From Streptomyces sp. SM10 (GTDB taxonomy: Bacteria > Actinomycetota > Actinomycetes > Streptomycetales > Streptomycetaceae), in assembly GCF_002910915.1 (NCBI RefSeq), contig NZ_NEUF01000063.1, positions 1 through 64,000 of the forward strand: DNA of 64,000 nt. The letters run 5' to 3'. Made by a program: the position numbers and the translations under genes. Under the pieces are notes generated by a model that did no database searches, was not told where the DNA came from, and saw nothing but the letters and a program-made list of their open reading frames with translations. Below, piece after piece: positions 16,643 to 25,679 of this stretch; position 1 is the stretch's first letter, and each line of letters opens with the position of its first letter.

Positions 16643-17977
16643 TCAGGGCCTCCAATGCACGCGGTGCTCGGCGAGGTGGGCCAGCACCGCGTGGTTCGCC
16701 TCCCAGCCGTCGGGGAATTTCACCGTCACCCCCAGCTGGACCGGCTCCGTCGACGGGTGCTCGTCCAGCAGGTCCGCCACCCCCGCGCGGCACACCACGA
16801 CGCACGCGTGCCGGTGCCGCGAGGCCAGCACGCAGAGCCGGCCCGTCTCCAGATGGAACGCCGTGGCGTCGGGCCGGCCCGACAGGGGATGCAGCACCAC
16901 GGTGACGTCGAACTCCCGGCCCTGCAGCCGGTTCGCGGTGTCCACCGCCACGCCCGTCACCCCCAGCTCACCGAGCGCCGCCCGCACCGCCGCGGCCTGG
17001 TCGCGGTGTGCCGTGCCGACCGCGACCCGCTCCGCCGTCACCGGGACCGGACCGGGCGCCCGCTCGCTCGTCGCGGCGCCGCCCCGGTCCAGCAGCCGGC
17101 GGACCACCAGGGCCACCGCCCGGACCGCCTCGGGGTCCGTGCGCGGGGTGTGCCGGGCCGGCAGCTCGAGCAGCCCCCAGCCCGACTCCGCCGCCTCGTC
17201 CAGCACCCGGTCCGGGCCGGACCCGTCCGAGGGCACCCCGAACGACAGCCGCCGGTCGCCGTGGTCCGTCCCGCTGCGGAAGGGGGTGTACGGGTAGAAG
17301 GCGTCCGAGACCAGCGGCGCCGCCGAGGCGGGCAGCCGCCACGACACCGGCAGCCGGTGCTGCGGCAGCTCCGGATTGTGCGCCAGCAGCGTCGAGACGG
17401 CGCTCGCCGACGGGTCGTACGAGAGGCCGGCCCACTGGTCGGCGCCCACGATCGAGAACGGGTCCAGCTGACCCGGATCGCCGACGAACAACGCCCGCTC
17501 GAACAGGCCGGCCACGGCCAGCAGCGCGTCCGACCGCATCTGGTAGGCCTCGTCGACGATCGCGTGGCCCCACGGCTCCACGTTCTTCACGTGGGCCCAC
17601 TTGGCGGCCGTGGAGATGACGATGTCCAGGCCCGCCAGATCCGCCGCCTTCGCCGACTTCCGCACGTTGTCCAGGCCGTCCAGGACCTTGTCGTACGGAT
17701 CGGAGTCGCTGCTGTGCAGCCGGCCCACAGGCAGCTCGGGAGCCTTCTCCGCCAGCCGCGCCACCAGGTCGTCCACCTGGGCGTTGGTCTGCGCGACGAC
17801 CATCAGCGGGCGGCCCGCCGCGGCCAGCTCCAGCGCGGCCCGCACCACCAGCGTCGACTTCCCCGCGCCCGGTGGCGAGTCCACCACGATGCCGCGTGCC
17901 GTGCCCCGCAGGGTGTCGCCCAGGATCGCGTCGGTCGCCCGGGTCGCCGCGGCGCCCGGGTCGGTCACGGCTGTCAC
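16643..17977 (-). CDS. SF1B (UPF1/Dna2-type) helicase-like ATPase
   Basis: 444 residues from the GTG at 17977, whose GTGA overlaps the stop of the upstream gene. Helicase motifs appear in order: I SPPGAGKST (residues 34-42), II IVDEAYQ (140-146), III GDPGQLDPF (166-174), IV VSWRLPASAAPLVSDAFY (211-228), V VDTANRLQGREFD (345-357) and VI GRLCVLASRHR (379-389). The last three match the UPF1/Dna2 group (QYRMHP, QGRE, LTRAR types). The protein starts almost at motif I, so the barrel and stalk that precede it in Dna2 and UPF1 are absent here. Probably a 5'-3' DNA or RNA translocase that needs its neighbours. Third gene of the nuclease-middle-helicase set. Confidence 0.82.
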   Translation of the reverse strand: MTAVTDPGAAATRATDAILGDTLRGTARGIVVDSPPGAGKSTLVVRAALELAAAGRPLMVVAQTNAQVDDLVARLAEKAPELPVGRLHSSDSDPYDKVLDGLDNVRKSAKAADLAGLDIVISTAAKWAHVKNVEPWGHAIVDEAYQMRSDALLAVAGLFERALFVGDPGQLDPFSIVGADQWAGLSYDPSASAVSTLLAHNPELPQHRLPVSWRLPASAAPLVSDAFYPYTPFRSGTDHGDRRLSFGVPSDGSGPDRVLDEAAESGWGLLELPARHTPRTDPEAVRAVALVVRRLLDRGGAATSERAPGPVPVTAERVAVGTAHRDQAAAVRAALGELGVTGVAVDTANRLQGREFDVTVVLHPLSGRPDATAFHLETGRLCVLASRHRHACVVVCRAGVADLLDEHPSTEPVQLGVTVKFPDGWEANHAVLAHLAEHRVHWRP

Positions 17978-19617
17978 AGGAGGTCCTCCGCGGTCACGGG
18001 ATCGGGCAGCTCGGCAGGTCCGGCGGATCCTCCGCCGGCGCCCGGCGGGCCGCCGTGGGTCCACGGGGTGTCCTCCGGGTCGGGGAGCTTCGGACCGCCC
18101 CGCTGGTCGTGCTCGAAGAGGGTCCAGGCGATCCGGTCACCGGGCTCGGGCACCGAACCCGGCGCCGGCTCCTTGCTCCGGCCCATCCGGTCGGTGATCC
18201 GCAGGACGATGTGGACCGGTCCGTCGGGCCCGGTGTCCGCGGTCCCCCCGGCGTCCGCCGCCGCGTACCGGACGAACTCCGCCGTCTGCGGCTTTCCGTC
18301 CAGCGAGCGGTAGACCTTGGTCCGCTCACCGAGGTGCGGGCGCTCGCCGGTCCGCACCGTGACCAGGGGGCGCGGCGAGGGCCGCTTCGACTCGCTGTAC
18401 GCCATCTCCACCTCCGTCACCTCCCCGATGAACGCCTCGCCCGCCAGCCTGCGCCCCGCCAGCACCAGCGGATCGTCGAGCGCCTCCTGGGCCTCCAGCT
18501 GGGCCTGGGCGGTCTCCCGCGAGGCCAGCTTCTGCGCCGCCGTCACCGCGTCGTCCCGGCGGGGCTGCGGGGGCTCGCCCGCCCGCACCCGGTCCCGGTG
18601 CGCCGTGAACGACCACCGGTCCCTGGTCCAGCGGTCCTCGGTCCGGGACCCCTCCGGCAGCTCCCGCAGCAGGTCCAGTCCCCGCCACACCGCGTCCCAG
18701 GTGGGCAGCAGCACGCTCGCCAGCAGTGACCTGATCTCCCGCTCGGCACCGCTCAGCTCGCCGAGCCGGGTGTCCGAGTCGAGGCCGTCCTCCGCGGCGG
18801 CGTAGGCCGTGCGCGCCCGGTCGTACCGCTCGATCGCGGGGGCCAGCAGCCTGTTGTCGAAGGCCGGGTCCGTCGCCGGGCCGGCCGGCGGGCAGAGCAG
18901 CTGACCGGCACGGTCCCGGTCCAGCTCCGCCCGGAGGGCCGCCTCCGCACCCGACTCGCCGTCCGGCGGGTCGACCCAGGCGAGCAGCGCCCCCAGGTGC
19001 TGGTCCTCGAGGCTGCTCTGGCCGGTCGCCCAGTGGCGGTTCAGCAGATCGGTCGTGGCCAGCAGCAGCGAGGAACCGGGGACCCTGGCCCGCTCCCCGT
19101 AGTGCGTCAGCCAGCGGCCGAGCAGCGGCACGCGGGCGGGGGCCGGGTAGGGCGTGTCCGGGTCGTCCTCGACGGTGCGGCGGAAGCGCATGGACCGCCC
19201 GAGCAGCCGTACGAAGTCGATGCCGGCCCTGCTGGGCACGATCAGCTGCGGCGCGTCGGCGCACAGCTCGACCTCGACCTTGACCTTCTTGCCGGTCCCG
19301 GGATCGACCTCGCTGCGCTCGGCCGGCTCGACGACGTCGGCGTACGACTCGATGTGCGGCAGGACCGCCTCGGCCAGCTCGGCGAGGAACGCGAACCGAA
19401 GATCGCGGTCGCGCGGCTGGGCCACCGCCAGCAGACGGGGCGCCGTGCGGTCCGTGCCCACGAGCGCGCCGAGCGGGGCGCCCGCCTCACCCGCGGTCGT
19501 GAGCGGCACCAGCACGAGGGGGCCCTCGGCCAGACGGCGGTGGCGCACGGTGGCCAGGGGCTGGGCCCGGCCGCTGTCCACCGCCTCCATCCGCGCCAGG
19601 GTGCCGATCAGTGACAT
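17974..19617 (-). CDS. unknown protein between nuclease and helicase; possible stalk/barrel subunit
   Basis: 547 residues from the ATG at 19617, which overlaps the nuclease stop by 10 nt; the frame upstream of this ATG is a shadow of the nuclease gene. No catalytic motif was found. The middle contains helical segments rich in Arg, Glu and Ala (about 220-400: DRDRAGQLLCPP, ASRETAQAQLEAQEALDD). The region after about 410 is beta-like (GEAFIGEVTEVEMAYS, RPLVTVRTGERPHL, VHIVLRITDRMGRS, PGDRIAWTLFEHD) and could be a small nucleic-acid-binding barrel. By position it corresponds to the stalk and barrel of Dna2. This assignment is inference; the protein itself is unrecognised. Confidence 0.75.
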   Translation of the reverse strand: MSLIGTLARMEAVDSGRAQPLATVRHRRLAEGPLVLVPLTTAGEAGAPLGALVGTDRTAPRLLAVAQPRDRDLRFAFLAELAEAVLPHIESYADVVEPAERSEVDPGTGKKVKVEVELCADAPQLIVPSRAGIDFVRLLGRSMRFRRTVEDDPDTPYPAPARVPLLGRWLTHYGERARVPGSSLLLATTDLLNRHWATGQSSLEDQHLGALLAWVDPPDGESGAEAALRAELDRDRAGQLLCPPAGPATDPAFDNRLLAPAIERYDRARTAYAAAEDGLDSDTRLGELSGAEREIRSLLASVLLPTWDAVWRGLDLLRELPEGSRTEDRWTRDRWSFTAHRDRVRAGEPPQPRRDDAVTAAQKLASRETAQAQLEAQEALDDPLVLAGRRLAGEAFIGEVTEVEMAYSESKRPSPRPLVTVRTGERPHLGERTKVYRSLDGKPQTAEFVRYAAADAGGTADTGPDGPVHIVLRITDRMGRSKEPAPGSVPEPGDRIAWTLFEHDQRGGPKLPDPEDTPWTHGGPPGAGGGSAGPAELPDPVTAEDLL

Positions 19618-20822
19618 GGAACGCCGCCGTCCACTCCGGTCAGGGCCTCGGCGCGCAGGGCGGCCGCCCTGCGCAGGGCGGCCACCGTCGGGTCGGACGG
19701 GTCGCCCTCCTTGCCCGCCGCGGCGGCCAGCACCCCGGTGACCGTCGTCAGGCCCCCGAGCTCGCCCCGGACACTCCGGCCGAGCGACTCCACCGCGCCC
19801 TCGGCGCGGGACGTCGCCCGGCAGTGGAAGGCCAGCTCGCACGCGGCCAGGCACTCGGGGGCGTACGCCGCGGGGACGGCCTCGACGGCGCCGCCGAGCT
19901 CCTCGGGGGAGCGGTCCGGATCGAACGTCGTGCCCTCGGGCAGGGCCGCCGCGATGTCCTCGACACGGGTGAGCCTGGTCAGCTGACGGCTGGTGACCGC
20001 GCGCTGTTTGCGCACGTCCACGACGGAGGCCGTCGGCAGGTTGGAGAAGTCCTTGGGGCAGACCAGCAGAACCCGGTGCCCCACCCGGGCACCCTCGGTC
20101 ACCGCCGCGACCCGCTCCAGCGCGAGGACGTAGACGGCGGACTGGCGCGCCGCCGCCCCGACCTTCGCGGCGTCCGCGGAACCGTCGATCATGGGGAAGG
20201 ACTTGATCTCGACGACCGTCCAGGTGCCGTCGGGGTGCACCACCACGGCGTCCGGCTCCAGATAGGCGGGCGATCCCGCGACCTCCAGGGCCAGCATCGG
20301 ATGGTCGAGCAGTGCCCAGCCGCCCGACGCCGTGGCCTCGCGCAGCGCCAGCGCCGTGCGCGCGGCGCGGCCCTCGGGGCCGGCGGCCGTCAGGTCGGGC
20401 ACCGCGGCGACGGCCGGTGGCTCGGCTCCGACGCCGAGCTGTTCGAACAGGAGGCGCAGCAGCTCCGTACCGCCGTCGGCCTTGACCTTCGTCTCGAAGG
20501 CGTTGCCCCGGACGAACGCGAACTGGGACTGGCCGAACGCGGCGGGGGAGCCCAGCGCGGTGGCCAGCCCGGCCTTGTCGACGCCCGCGCCGTCCAGCAG
20601 GGCGCGCCGCTTGCATCCCGGGTTGGCGGCGAGCGCCGCCAGTGCGCGTGCGTCGAGCGGATGCGGCGCGACGGACGGGCCGCGCAGCTCAGCGAGCCGC
20701 TGCCGGAGCGTCGTCGTCGGCGGCGGCTGCGGAGCGGGTGCGCGGGTCGCTGGAATCTGCGGAGGCGGTCCGCTGGCCGGGTATTCGCTCACCCGCGGAA
20801 GTCTTGCATCCGCCACTGACAA
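19608..20822 (-). CDS. RecB/Cas4-type PD-(D/E)XK nuclease with predicted Fe-S cluster
   Basis: 404 residues. The TTG at 20822 has GGAG 7 nt upstream; a GTG at 20816 is the alternative. After a Pro-rich leader come RGNAFE (105-110), the nuclease core LEPDAVVV (Asp191) with VEIKSF (Glu205, Lys207), and a QxxxY motif (Gln227, Tyr231) typical of RecB-family exonucleases. Four cysteines fit the Cas4/AddB cluster layout: Cys70 before the core and Cys324, Cys328, Cys334 after it (C-x3-C-x5-C). Likely a DNA exo- or endonuclease whose Fe-S cluster locks the fold. Its end overlaps the next gene, and its first 134 bp overlap the PAP2 gene in another frame. Confidence 0.8.
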   Translation of the reverse strand: MSVADARLPRVSEYPASGPPPQIPATRAPAPQPPPTTTLRQRLAELRGPSVAPHPLDARALAALAANPGCKRRALLDGAGVDKAGLATALGSPAAFGQSQFAFVRGNAFETKVKADGGTELLRLLFEQLGVGAEPPAVAAVPDLTAAGPEGRAARTALALREATASGGWALLDHPMLALEVAGSPAYLEPDAVVVHPDGTWTVVEIKSFPMIDGSADAAKVGAAARQSAVYVLALERVAAVTEGARVGHRVLLVCPKDFSNLPTASVVDVRKQRAVTSRQLTRLTRVEDIAAALPEGTTFDPDRSPEELGGAVEAVPAAYAPECLAACELAFHCRATSRAEGAVESLGRSVRGELGGLTTVTGVLAAAAGKEGDPSDPTVAALRRAAALRAEALTGVDGGVPCH

Positions 20823-21636
20823 TCGTGGACTCCGTGGGGGTGAGAGATCCGGGCGTGCGGGCGGACACCGCCCTCACCCGGTCCTTGACGCGGTCGGCGA
20901 GCCGCATGAACGGCCTGGTCAGGAGGGCACCGACGGCCATCACGGCGGCACCGGCCACCGCGTCGAGGAAATAGTGGTTCGCCGTGCCCATCACGACGAG
21001 CACGATGACCAGCGGATAGGCGACGCCCGCCGCCCGGACGAGCGGGTGGCGGCCGTGGCGCCACAGGAGGACGCCGCACCACACCGCCCAGCCGACGTGC
21101 AGGCTCGGCATCGCGGCGTACTGGTTGGTCATCCCGCTGAGTCCGCGCGGGGCGCTCGCGCCGGCGCCCCACCAGCCGTACGCGCTGTACTGGGCCATCG
21201 TGTCGACGAAGCCGTGGTGGGCGTCGAGGAGCCGGGGCGGGCAGGTCGGCATCAGCGTGAAGCCGACCAGCCCGAGGAGTGTGGAGGTCATGAGCCAGGT
21301 ACGGGCCGCCCGGTAGGCGGCGGTACGGCGCCGGAAGATCCAGACCAGGACCGCCGGGGTGACCACGTAGTGCAGCGAGGCGTAGGCGAAGTCGGCGGGT
21401 ATGCCGAGCGTGGGATGGGCCGTCAGCAGGCGGTTGAGCGGGTGCTCGGCGTTGAGGTGCAGCGCCTTCTCCAGGCGGAGTATCGCGAGCCCGTGCTCCA
21501 CCGCCCCGGGTATGTCCTCCCGGACCAGCAGCCGCCCCATCGAGTAGAGCCCGTACACCACCGCGATCAGTGGCAGTTCCGTCCACCAGCGGGGCCGGTG
21601 ACCGTACGACGGTGTCGCGGCGGTGGCGTGCGGCAT
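20689..21636 (-). CDS. PAP2-family phosphatase/transferase, inositolphosphorylceramide-synthase-like
   Basis: 315 residues from the ATG at 21636, preceded by GGGGAGAG. Multiple membrane segments are visible (about residues 15-30, 80-100, 115-135, 190-260). The PAP2 motifs are MPSLHVGWA and TANHYFLDAVAG, giving the two catalytic histidines; this spelling is that of the PAP2_3/Aur1-like branch rather than classic PSGH enzymes. It should transfer or hydrolyse a lipid phosphate at the outer membrane face. The last 45 residues are hydrophilic and overlap the start of the nuclease gene by 134 bp, so the two genes are probably transcribed together. Confidence 0.85.
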   Translation of the reverse strand: MPHATAATPSYGHRPRWWTELPLIAVVYGLYSMGRLLVREDIPGAVEHGLAILRLEKALHLNAEHPLNRLLTAHPTLGIPADFAYASLHYVVTPAVLVWIFRRRTAAYRAARTWLMTSTLLGLVGFTLMPTCPPRLLDAHHGFVDTMAQYSAYGWWGAGASAPRGLSGMTNQYAAMPSLHVGWAVWCGVLLWRHGRHPLVRAAGVAYPLVIVLVVMGTANHYFLDAVAGAAVMAVGALLTRPFMRLADRVKDRVRAVSARTPGSLTPTESTIVSGGCKTSAGERIPGQRTASADSSDPRTRSAAAADDDAPAAAR

Positions 21637-21964
21637 CCGGCAGCTCTCCCCTTGTTCATGCGGTCGACGGCGGGCGTTCAACCGTACGGCGGTCGTATGC
21701 CCTGTTTTCCTTCGGGGCCACGTCCTCGGCCGGCGCCCCTGACCGGCGCTCCTGGTCATGCGCTGAGAGGGACGCGGGCGCCGCCCCGGGGGTTGCCCGT
21801 GCGGCAGGTGCGAGATGATGGAGCGGGGGCTCCGCCCGCGCCGGTCCCCGGCCGGTCGCCCGCGTCCGCAACCCCGTCGCCGTCCCGGACACCGCTGTCC
21901 CGGACCCACCAGATCCTAGGGTCCCCGGATCATCGGATCTCAGTATTTTTCAGGGAGAGCCGTC
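21637..21964. other. intergenic region between divergent genes
   Basis: 328 bp between the PAP2 and histidine phosphatase starts; promoters for both must lie here. No recognised operator, RNA or convincing coding frame. Confidence 0.5.
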
Positions 21965-22561
21965 ATGGCACCGCGAATCCTGCTCGCCCGGCACGGCCAG
22001 ACACAGTGGTCGGTCCAGGGCAATCACACCGGCAGGACCGACATCCCCCTTCTCGGCACGGGCCGCGAGGGAGCCGAGCTGCTCGGCGAGCGGCTGCACC
22101 GGGAGCCCTGGGGCGGCCTGCCGGGTGTGGAGGTGCGGACCAGCCCGCTCGTCCGGGCGGCCGAGACCTGCGCGCTCGCCGGCTTCGGCGACCGGGCGGA
22201 GCCGTGGGACGCGCTGATGGAGTGGGACTACGGGGACTACGAGGGCCTGACCCCGGCACAGATCAAGGCGGACCGGCCGGACTGGCTCATCTGGCGCGAC
22301 GGCGTGCCCGGCGGCGAGACCCTGGCCGAGCTCACGGCCCGGGCGGACGAGGTCGTCGCGTGGGCGCGGTCCGCCGAGCGCGATGTGCTGGTCTTCGCCC
22401 ACGGGCACATCCTGCGGGCGCTCGGGGCGCGGTGGCTGGGGGAGGACGTGTCCTTCGCCGCACGGATCCGCCTCGAGCCGACCTCGCTGTCGGTGCTGGG
22501 CTGGGCCTACGGCCTGCCGGCGCTGGAACGCTGGAACGACACGGGCCACCTGGACCGTTAG
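21965..22561 (+). CDS. histidine phosphatase family protein (phosphoglycerate-mutase-like)
   Basis: 198 residues from the ATG at 21965, with GGGAGAG upstream. The RHG motif is ARHGQTQWS at the N-terminus; the second catalytic histidine is in [10 protein letters not shown], and the acid is in [10 protein letters not shown]. This is the branch with small cytosolic phosphatases acting on sugar phosphates or related metabolites; the substrate is not predictable. Monocistronic in appearance, convergent with the TPR regulator, with a hairpin in the gap. Confidence 0.9.
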   Translation: MAPRILLARHGQTQWSVQGNHTGRTDIPLLGTGREGAELLGERLHREPWGGLPGVEVRTSPLVRAAETCALAGFGDRAEPWDALMEWDYGDYEGLTPAQIKADRPDWLIWRDGVPGGETLAELTARADEVVAWARSAERDVLVFAHGHILRALGARWLGEDVSFAARIRLEPTSLSVLGWAYGLPALERWNDTGHLDR

Positions 22562-22585
22562 GGCGCGAGTGCGGCCGTGCGGGGC

Positions 22586-22617
22586 TCTGTGCGGGCGAGG
22601 GCATCGCCCTCGCACAG
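22586..22617. terminator. hairpin between convergent genes
   Basis: GCGAGGGC and GCCCTCGC (22595-22602, 22606-22613) close a 3-nt loop; outer bases CTGTGC/ACAG extend the stem across a small bulge. It lies between the histidine phosphatase and regulator ends. Confidence 0.55.
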
Positions 22618-22670
22618 GTCTGCGGCGGCCCGCGGCGGCCCGCGAACGCCCGGGGCGTGGGCTCTCCTGG

Positions 22671-24014
22671 TCAGGTGACGGGGGGAAGCTCCTCGTAGCG
22701 GGCCAGCAGGGCCGTCACCTCGGGACCGCCCTGCGGCCGGAGCACCCGTACGGCGCTGGAGAGCATCCCCCGGATCCGGGAGGACTGCACCCTGTCCAGC
22801 AGGTCCAGCACCTCGTGGCCCGCGGCCGACGCCTCGTCGGCCGCGCCCGCCCGCGCCAGGTCACCGGCGAGCTGCGCGCGGTACAGCGCGAGGTTCCGGG
22901 TGAAGTGCGGGTCCTGGAGCCGGGTCGCCCGACGGGCGTGCCGCGCCGCCCGGGGCCAGTCGCCCAGCGCCGACCAGCACTGTGCCTCCAGCAGTTCCAG
23001 CTCCGCCTCCCGGAAGAAGGTCATCCACTCCGGGTCGGCTTCGGCCGGCCCGCGCTCGAACGCCGTCTGCGCCCGGCCGATCGCCTGCTCGCACCCCGTG
23101 CGGTCCCCGAGCCACGCCCTGGCCCCCGCCTCCCGGAGCGCCAGGAGGGCCAGCAGCCGCGGGGATCCCAGGGGGCGGGCCGCCCGCTGACCGGCCTCCG
23201 CCGCGCGGACGGCCTCGCGGGCGCGCCCCGTGTCACGGGCCAGGAAGGACGCGTTGCAGAACGCGTGCGCCTCCAGCGCGGCGTCCCCGGCCAGCCGTGC
23301 CGTCGCCAGCGCCTCCGCGTAGTGGGAACGCGCGTCCTCGAAGCGCCCCGAGTCGTGGGCCAGCCAGCCCACCGAGATCGCCAGCTCGCCGGCGCCGGCG
23401 TGCAGCCGGTCGGCCGTGCTGCGCCGGGTCGTCGTCCCGGAGTCGAGCAGGGCGTACGCCGCCCTGAGCGGCTGGGAGGCGCGCCGGTAGAGGCCGTCCG
23501 CGCCGTGCCGGTCGTCCAGCAGCCTGATCTGGCGCACCGCCTTCTCGACGGCGCTCACCTCGGCCTCGCCGACCCGGCGCTGGGCGGGGACCGCGGCGGC
23601 CGGCCGGCCGGCCAGACCCAGGGACGCGGCTGCCACCGTGGTGGTGCCGCTGGTCATGAACACGCGACGCAGCACGTCGCTCTCCTCGTAGATGTCGCTG
23701 TCGAGCGCGGGGGGTGTGGTGGGAGGGGGTGCGGGTGCCGTGCGGGCCCCCCGGCCGCGCACGCTCTCGCGGGCCGAGAAGCCCAGGTCCTCGAGGCTCG
23801 ACCCGGGAAACATGTGCAGGAACACCCGTTCGTACGCGTAGTTGGGACAGCGGATCTCGCCGGACTCCACGCGCCCGACGTACCGGGCGTCGCACGCGAC
23901 CTGTTCACCGATCTCGCGGGCGGCCCTGCGGACCGCGGCCGCGAACTCCCCTGCGGAGCGCTGTCCGCGCAGCCGCCGGAAGGCGAGGTTGGGAACTGCC
24001 CGTGTCGACACCAT
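22671..24014 (-). CDS. TPR-type regulator resembling NsdA/NsdB
   Basis: 447 residues from the ATG at 24014. The N-terminal 80 residues carry an XRE-like helix-turn-helix pattern (REIGEQVACDARYVGRVESG), followed by a Pro-rich linker and, from about residue 150, helical repeats of TPR character (ARSHYAEALATARLAGDAALE, GCEQAIGRAQTAFERG, ARHARRATRL). The layout and the segment YVGRVESGEIRCPNYAYER recall NsdA/NsdB, TPR proteins that repress antibiotic production or development in Streptomyces. The exact role here is unproven. A 243-bp gap separates it from the divergent small gene at 24258. Confidence 0.65.
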   Translation of the reverse strand: MVSTRAVPNLAFRRLRGQRSAGEFAAAVRRAAREIGEQVACDARYVGRVESGEIRCPNYAYERVFLHMFPGSSLEDLGFSARESVRGRGARTAPAPPPTTPPALDSDIYEESDVLRRVFMTSGTTTVAAASLGLAGRPAAAVPAQRRVGEAEVSAVEKAVRQIRLLDDRHGADGLYRRASQPLRAAYALLDSGTTTRRSTADRLHAGAGELAISVGWLAHDSGRFEDARSHYAEALATARLAGDAALEAHAFCNASFLARDTGRAREAVRAAEAGQRAARPLGSPRLLALLALREAGARAWLGDRTGCEQAIGRAQTAFERGPAEADPEWMTFFREAELELLEAQCWSALGDWPRAARHARRATRLQDPHFTRNLALYRAQLAGDLARAGAADEASAAGHEVLDLLDRVQSSRIRGMLSSAVRVLRPQGGPEVTALLARYEELPPVT

Positions 24015-24257
24015 GGCGGGGCCCTCTCTGGTGCAGCCGGGCTCCTGTTTCCGGTGTCCCGGCGGAGCAAGAACGTACCTGCTGTGAGGAGACGCACACG
24101 CAGCGTTTACCTATAAATCGGACATCTCACCCGTGATCCGCCATGAACTGCCACCCTTTGCGGCGGCGTGCCGCCGTAGCCCTTGACGCCGTCGGCGCGT
24201 TGGTCCATGAGGAGACGGGGCGTGGTCCTGTCTCGTCGAGCGAGAGGAGGGGTTCCC

Positions 24258-24635
24258 TTGCCTCATACGGACCGTGGCCCGGAGGCCACACCGTGCGACC
24301 TGGTGACCGTCCCGGCACGTCAGGGCCTGGAGGCCGTGGACATCCTGCGCAGGGGAGCGGACAGCGAGCCCGTCGGCCCGGTCCTGCACGACGGCGCCTG
24401 CGCCGTCCTCGGCTTCCTGGTGCCACCCGGTACGGCGGAGGCCTGGGACGTACCCGGCAGCGCCTGTACGCGGACCGACGGCCGGGGGCTGCGCATCCCC
24501 GCCGAGCCGCCCTCCGTCGGCGGCGGCTGGCTCCTGCCGCCCGTCGCGGAGGCCCCCGTCACCGACCCGGCCGTTCTCCGGGCGGCCCTCGACCAGGCGG
24601 CCCGGCTCATCGAGGCGGCCGACAACTGCCGCTGA
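24258..24635 (+). CDS. small conserved-looking hypothetical protein
   Basis: 125 residues from a TTG at 24258, chosen because AGGAGG lies exactly 7 nt upstream; longer starts lack a site. The protein is acidic and compact (GLEAVDILRRGADSEPVGPVLHDG, AVLGFLVPPGTAEAWDVPGS, VGGGWLLPPVAEAPVTDP), with no signal peptide, membrane segment or recognised domain. It ends 85 bp before the spermidine-synthase-like gene and is probably co-transcribed with it. Function unknown. Confidence 0.7.
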   Translation: MPHTDRGPEATPCDLVTVPARQGLEAVDILRRGADSEPVGPVLHDGACAVLGFLVPPGTAEAWDVPGSACTRTDGRGLRIPAEPPSVGGGWLLPPVAEAPVTDPAVLRAALDQAARLIEAADNCR

Positions 24636-24720
24636 GGCCATAATGGCCGCAGGGCGGATCTCCCGCCGCGGCCGGTCCCCCCAGGTGACCGGCGTGAACC
24701 GGTGGAGCGAGGACGAGCGC

Positions 24721-25608
24721 GTGGCACGTCGAGGAGCGGGCCGGGGCGCGAGCGACCGGAAGCGGTCCGAGCGCCGGCAGGAGCCCGTCTCCGCGACGGT
24801 GGACGGCGGCGTCGCGGAGCTCGTGCCCGACCGTGAACGCCCGCGCGCCTGGACCCTGCTGCTGGACGGTGCCCCGCAGTCCCACGTGGACCTGGACGAC
24901 CCCGCGTACCTCTCCTTCGAGTACCAGCGCCGGCTCGGCCACGTCATCGATCTCGCCGCGCCGCCCGGCCGCCCCCTCCAGGCGGTCCACCTCGGCGGCG
25001 GCGCCTTCACCCTCGCCCGGTACATCGCCGCGAGCCGTCCGCGCTCCACCCAGCAGATCGTGGAGATCGACGCTCCCCTCGTCCAACTCGTGCGCAGGGA
25101 ACTGCCCCTGGACCCGCAGGCCCGGATACGGGTCCGCTCGGTGGACGCCCGTGCCGGGCTCGGAAAGATCCAGGACGGCTGGGCGGACCTGGTCGTCGCC
25201 GACGTCTTCAGCGGCGCCCGCACCCCCGCGCACCTCACCTCCGCCGAATTCCTGACCGAGGTGCGCCGGGTGCTGAGGCCCGGCGGCCAGTACGCCGCCA
25301 ACCTCGCCGACGGGCCGCCGCTCGCGCATCTGCGCGGCCAGATCGCCACGGCCGCCTCGCTCTTCCCCGAGCTGGCCCTGGCCGCCGATCCGACGGTCTG
25401 GCGGGGTCGCCGCTTCGGCAACGCGATCCTGGTCGCCTCCGACCTGCCGATCGCGGTCACCGAACTGACCCGGCGGGTCGCGAGCGACCCGCACCCCGGC
25501 CGGGTCGAACACGGCCGTGGGCTCGCCGACTTCACCGGTGGCGCCGCCGTCGTCACCGACGCGGACGCGAACCCGTCCCCGGCTCCGCCGCCCGGCGCGT
25601 TCGACTGA
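24721..25608 (+). CDS. spermidine-synthase-like SAM-dependent protein
   Basis: 295 residues from the GTG at 24721, with GAGGA 7 nt upstream; an ATG at 24643 would add 26 residues and also has a GAGG nearby. The Rossmann methyltransferase core is visible: VHLGGGAFTLARYIAASRP, then QQIVEIDAPLVQLV and DLVVADVFSGARTP. These match the spermine/spermidine synthase fold, but the family includes many Streptomyces proteins of unknown substrate, and the polyamine-binding residues cannot be judged by eye. No membrane domain, so not a fused transporter form. Confidence 0.75.
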   Translation: MARRGAGRGASDRKRSERRQEPVSATVDGGVAELVPDRERPRAWTLLLDGAPQSHVDLDDPAYLSFEYQRRLGHVIDLAAPPGRPLQAVHLGGGAFTLARYIAASRPRSTQQIVEIDAPLVQLVRRELPLDPQARIRVRSVDARAGLGKIQDGWADLVVADVFSGARTPAHLTSAEFLTEVRRVLRPGGQYAANLADGPPLAHLRGQIATAASLFPELALAADPTVWRGRRFGNAILVASDLPIAVTELTRRVASDPHPGRVEHGRGLADFTGGAAVVTDADANPSPAPPPGAFD

Positions 25609-25679
25609 ATCCTCCACCCGGACCGGGAGCCGTCCCCCGCGAGCCCGGTATCACCGAACGAGCGGCCCCGGCCGTCCGC

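Noticed and set aside
17974..20616. 880-residue reading of the middle gene of the nuclease set
   Set aside because: The first 333 residues are an out-of-frame copy of the nuclease gene; the true start is the ATG at 19617.
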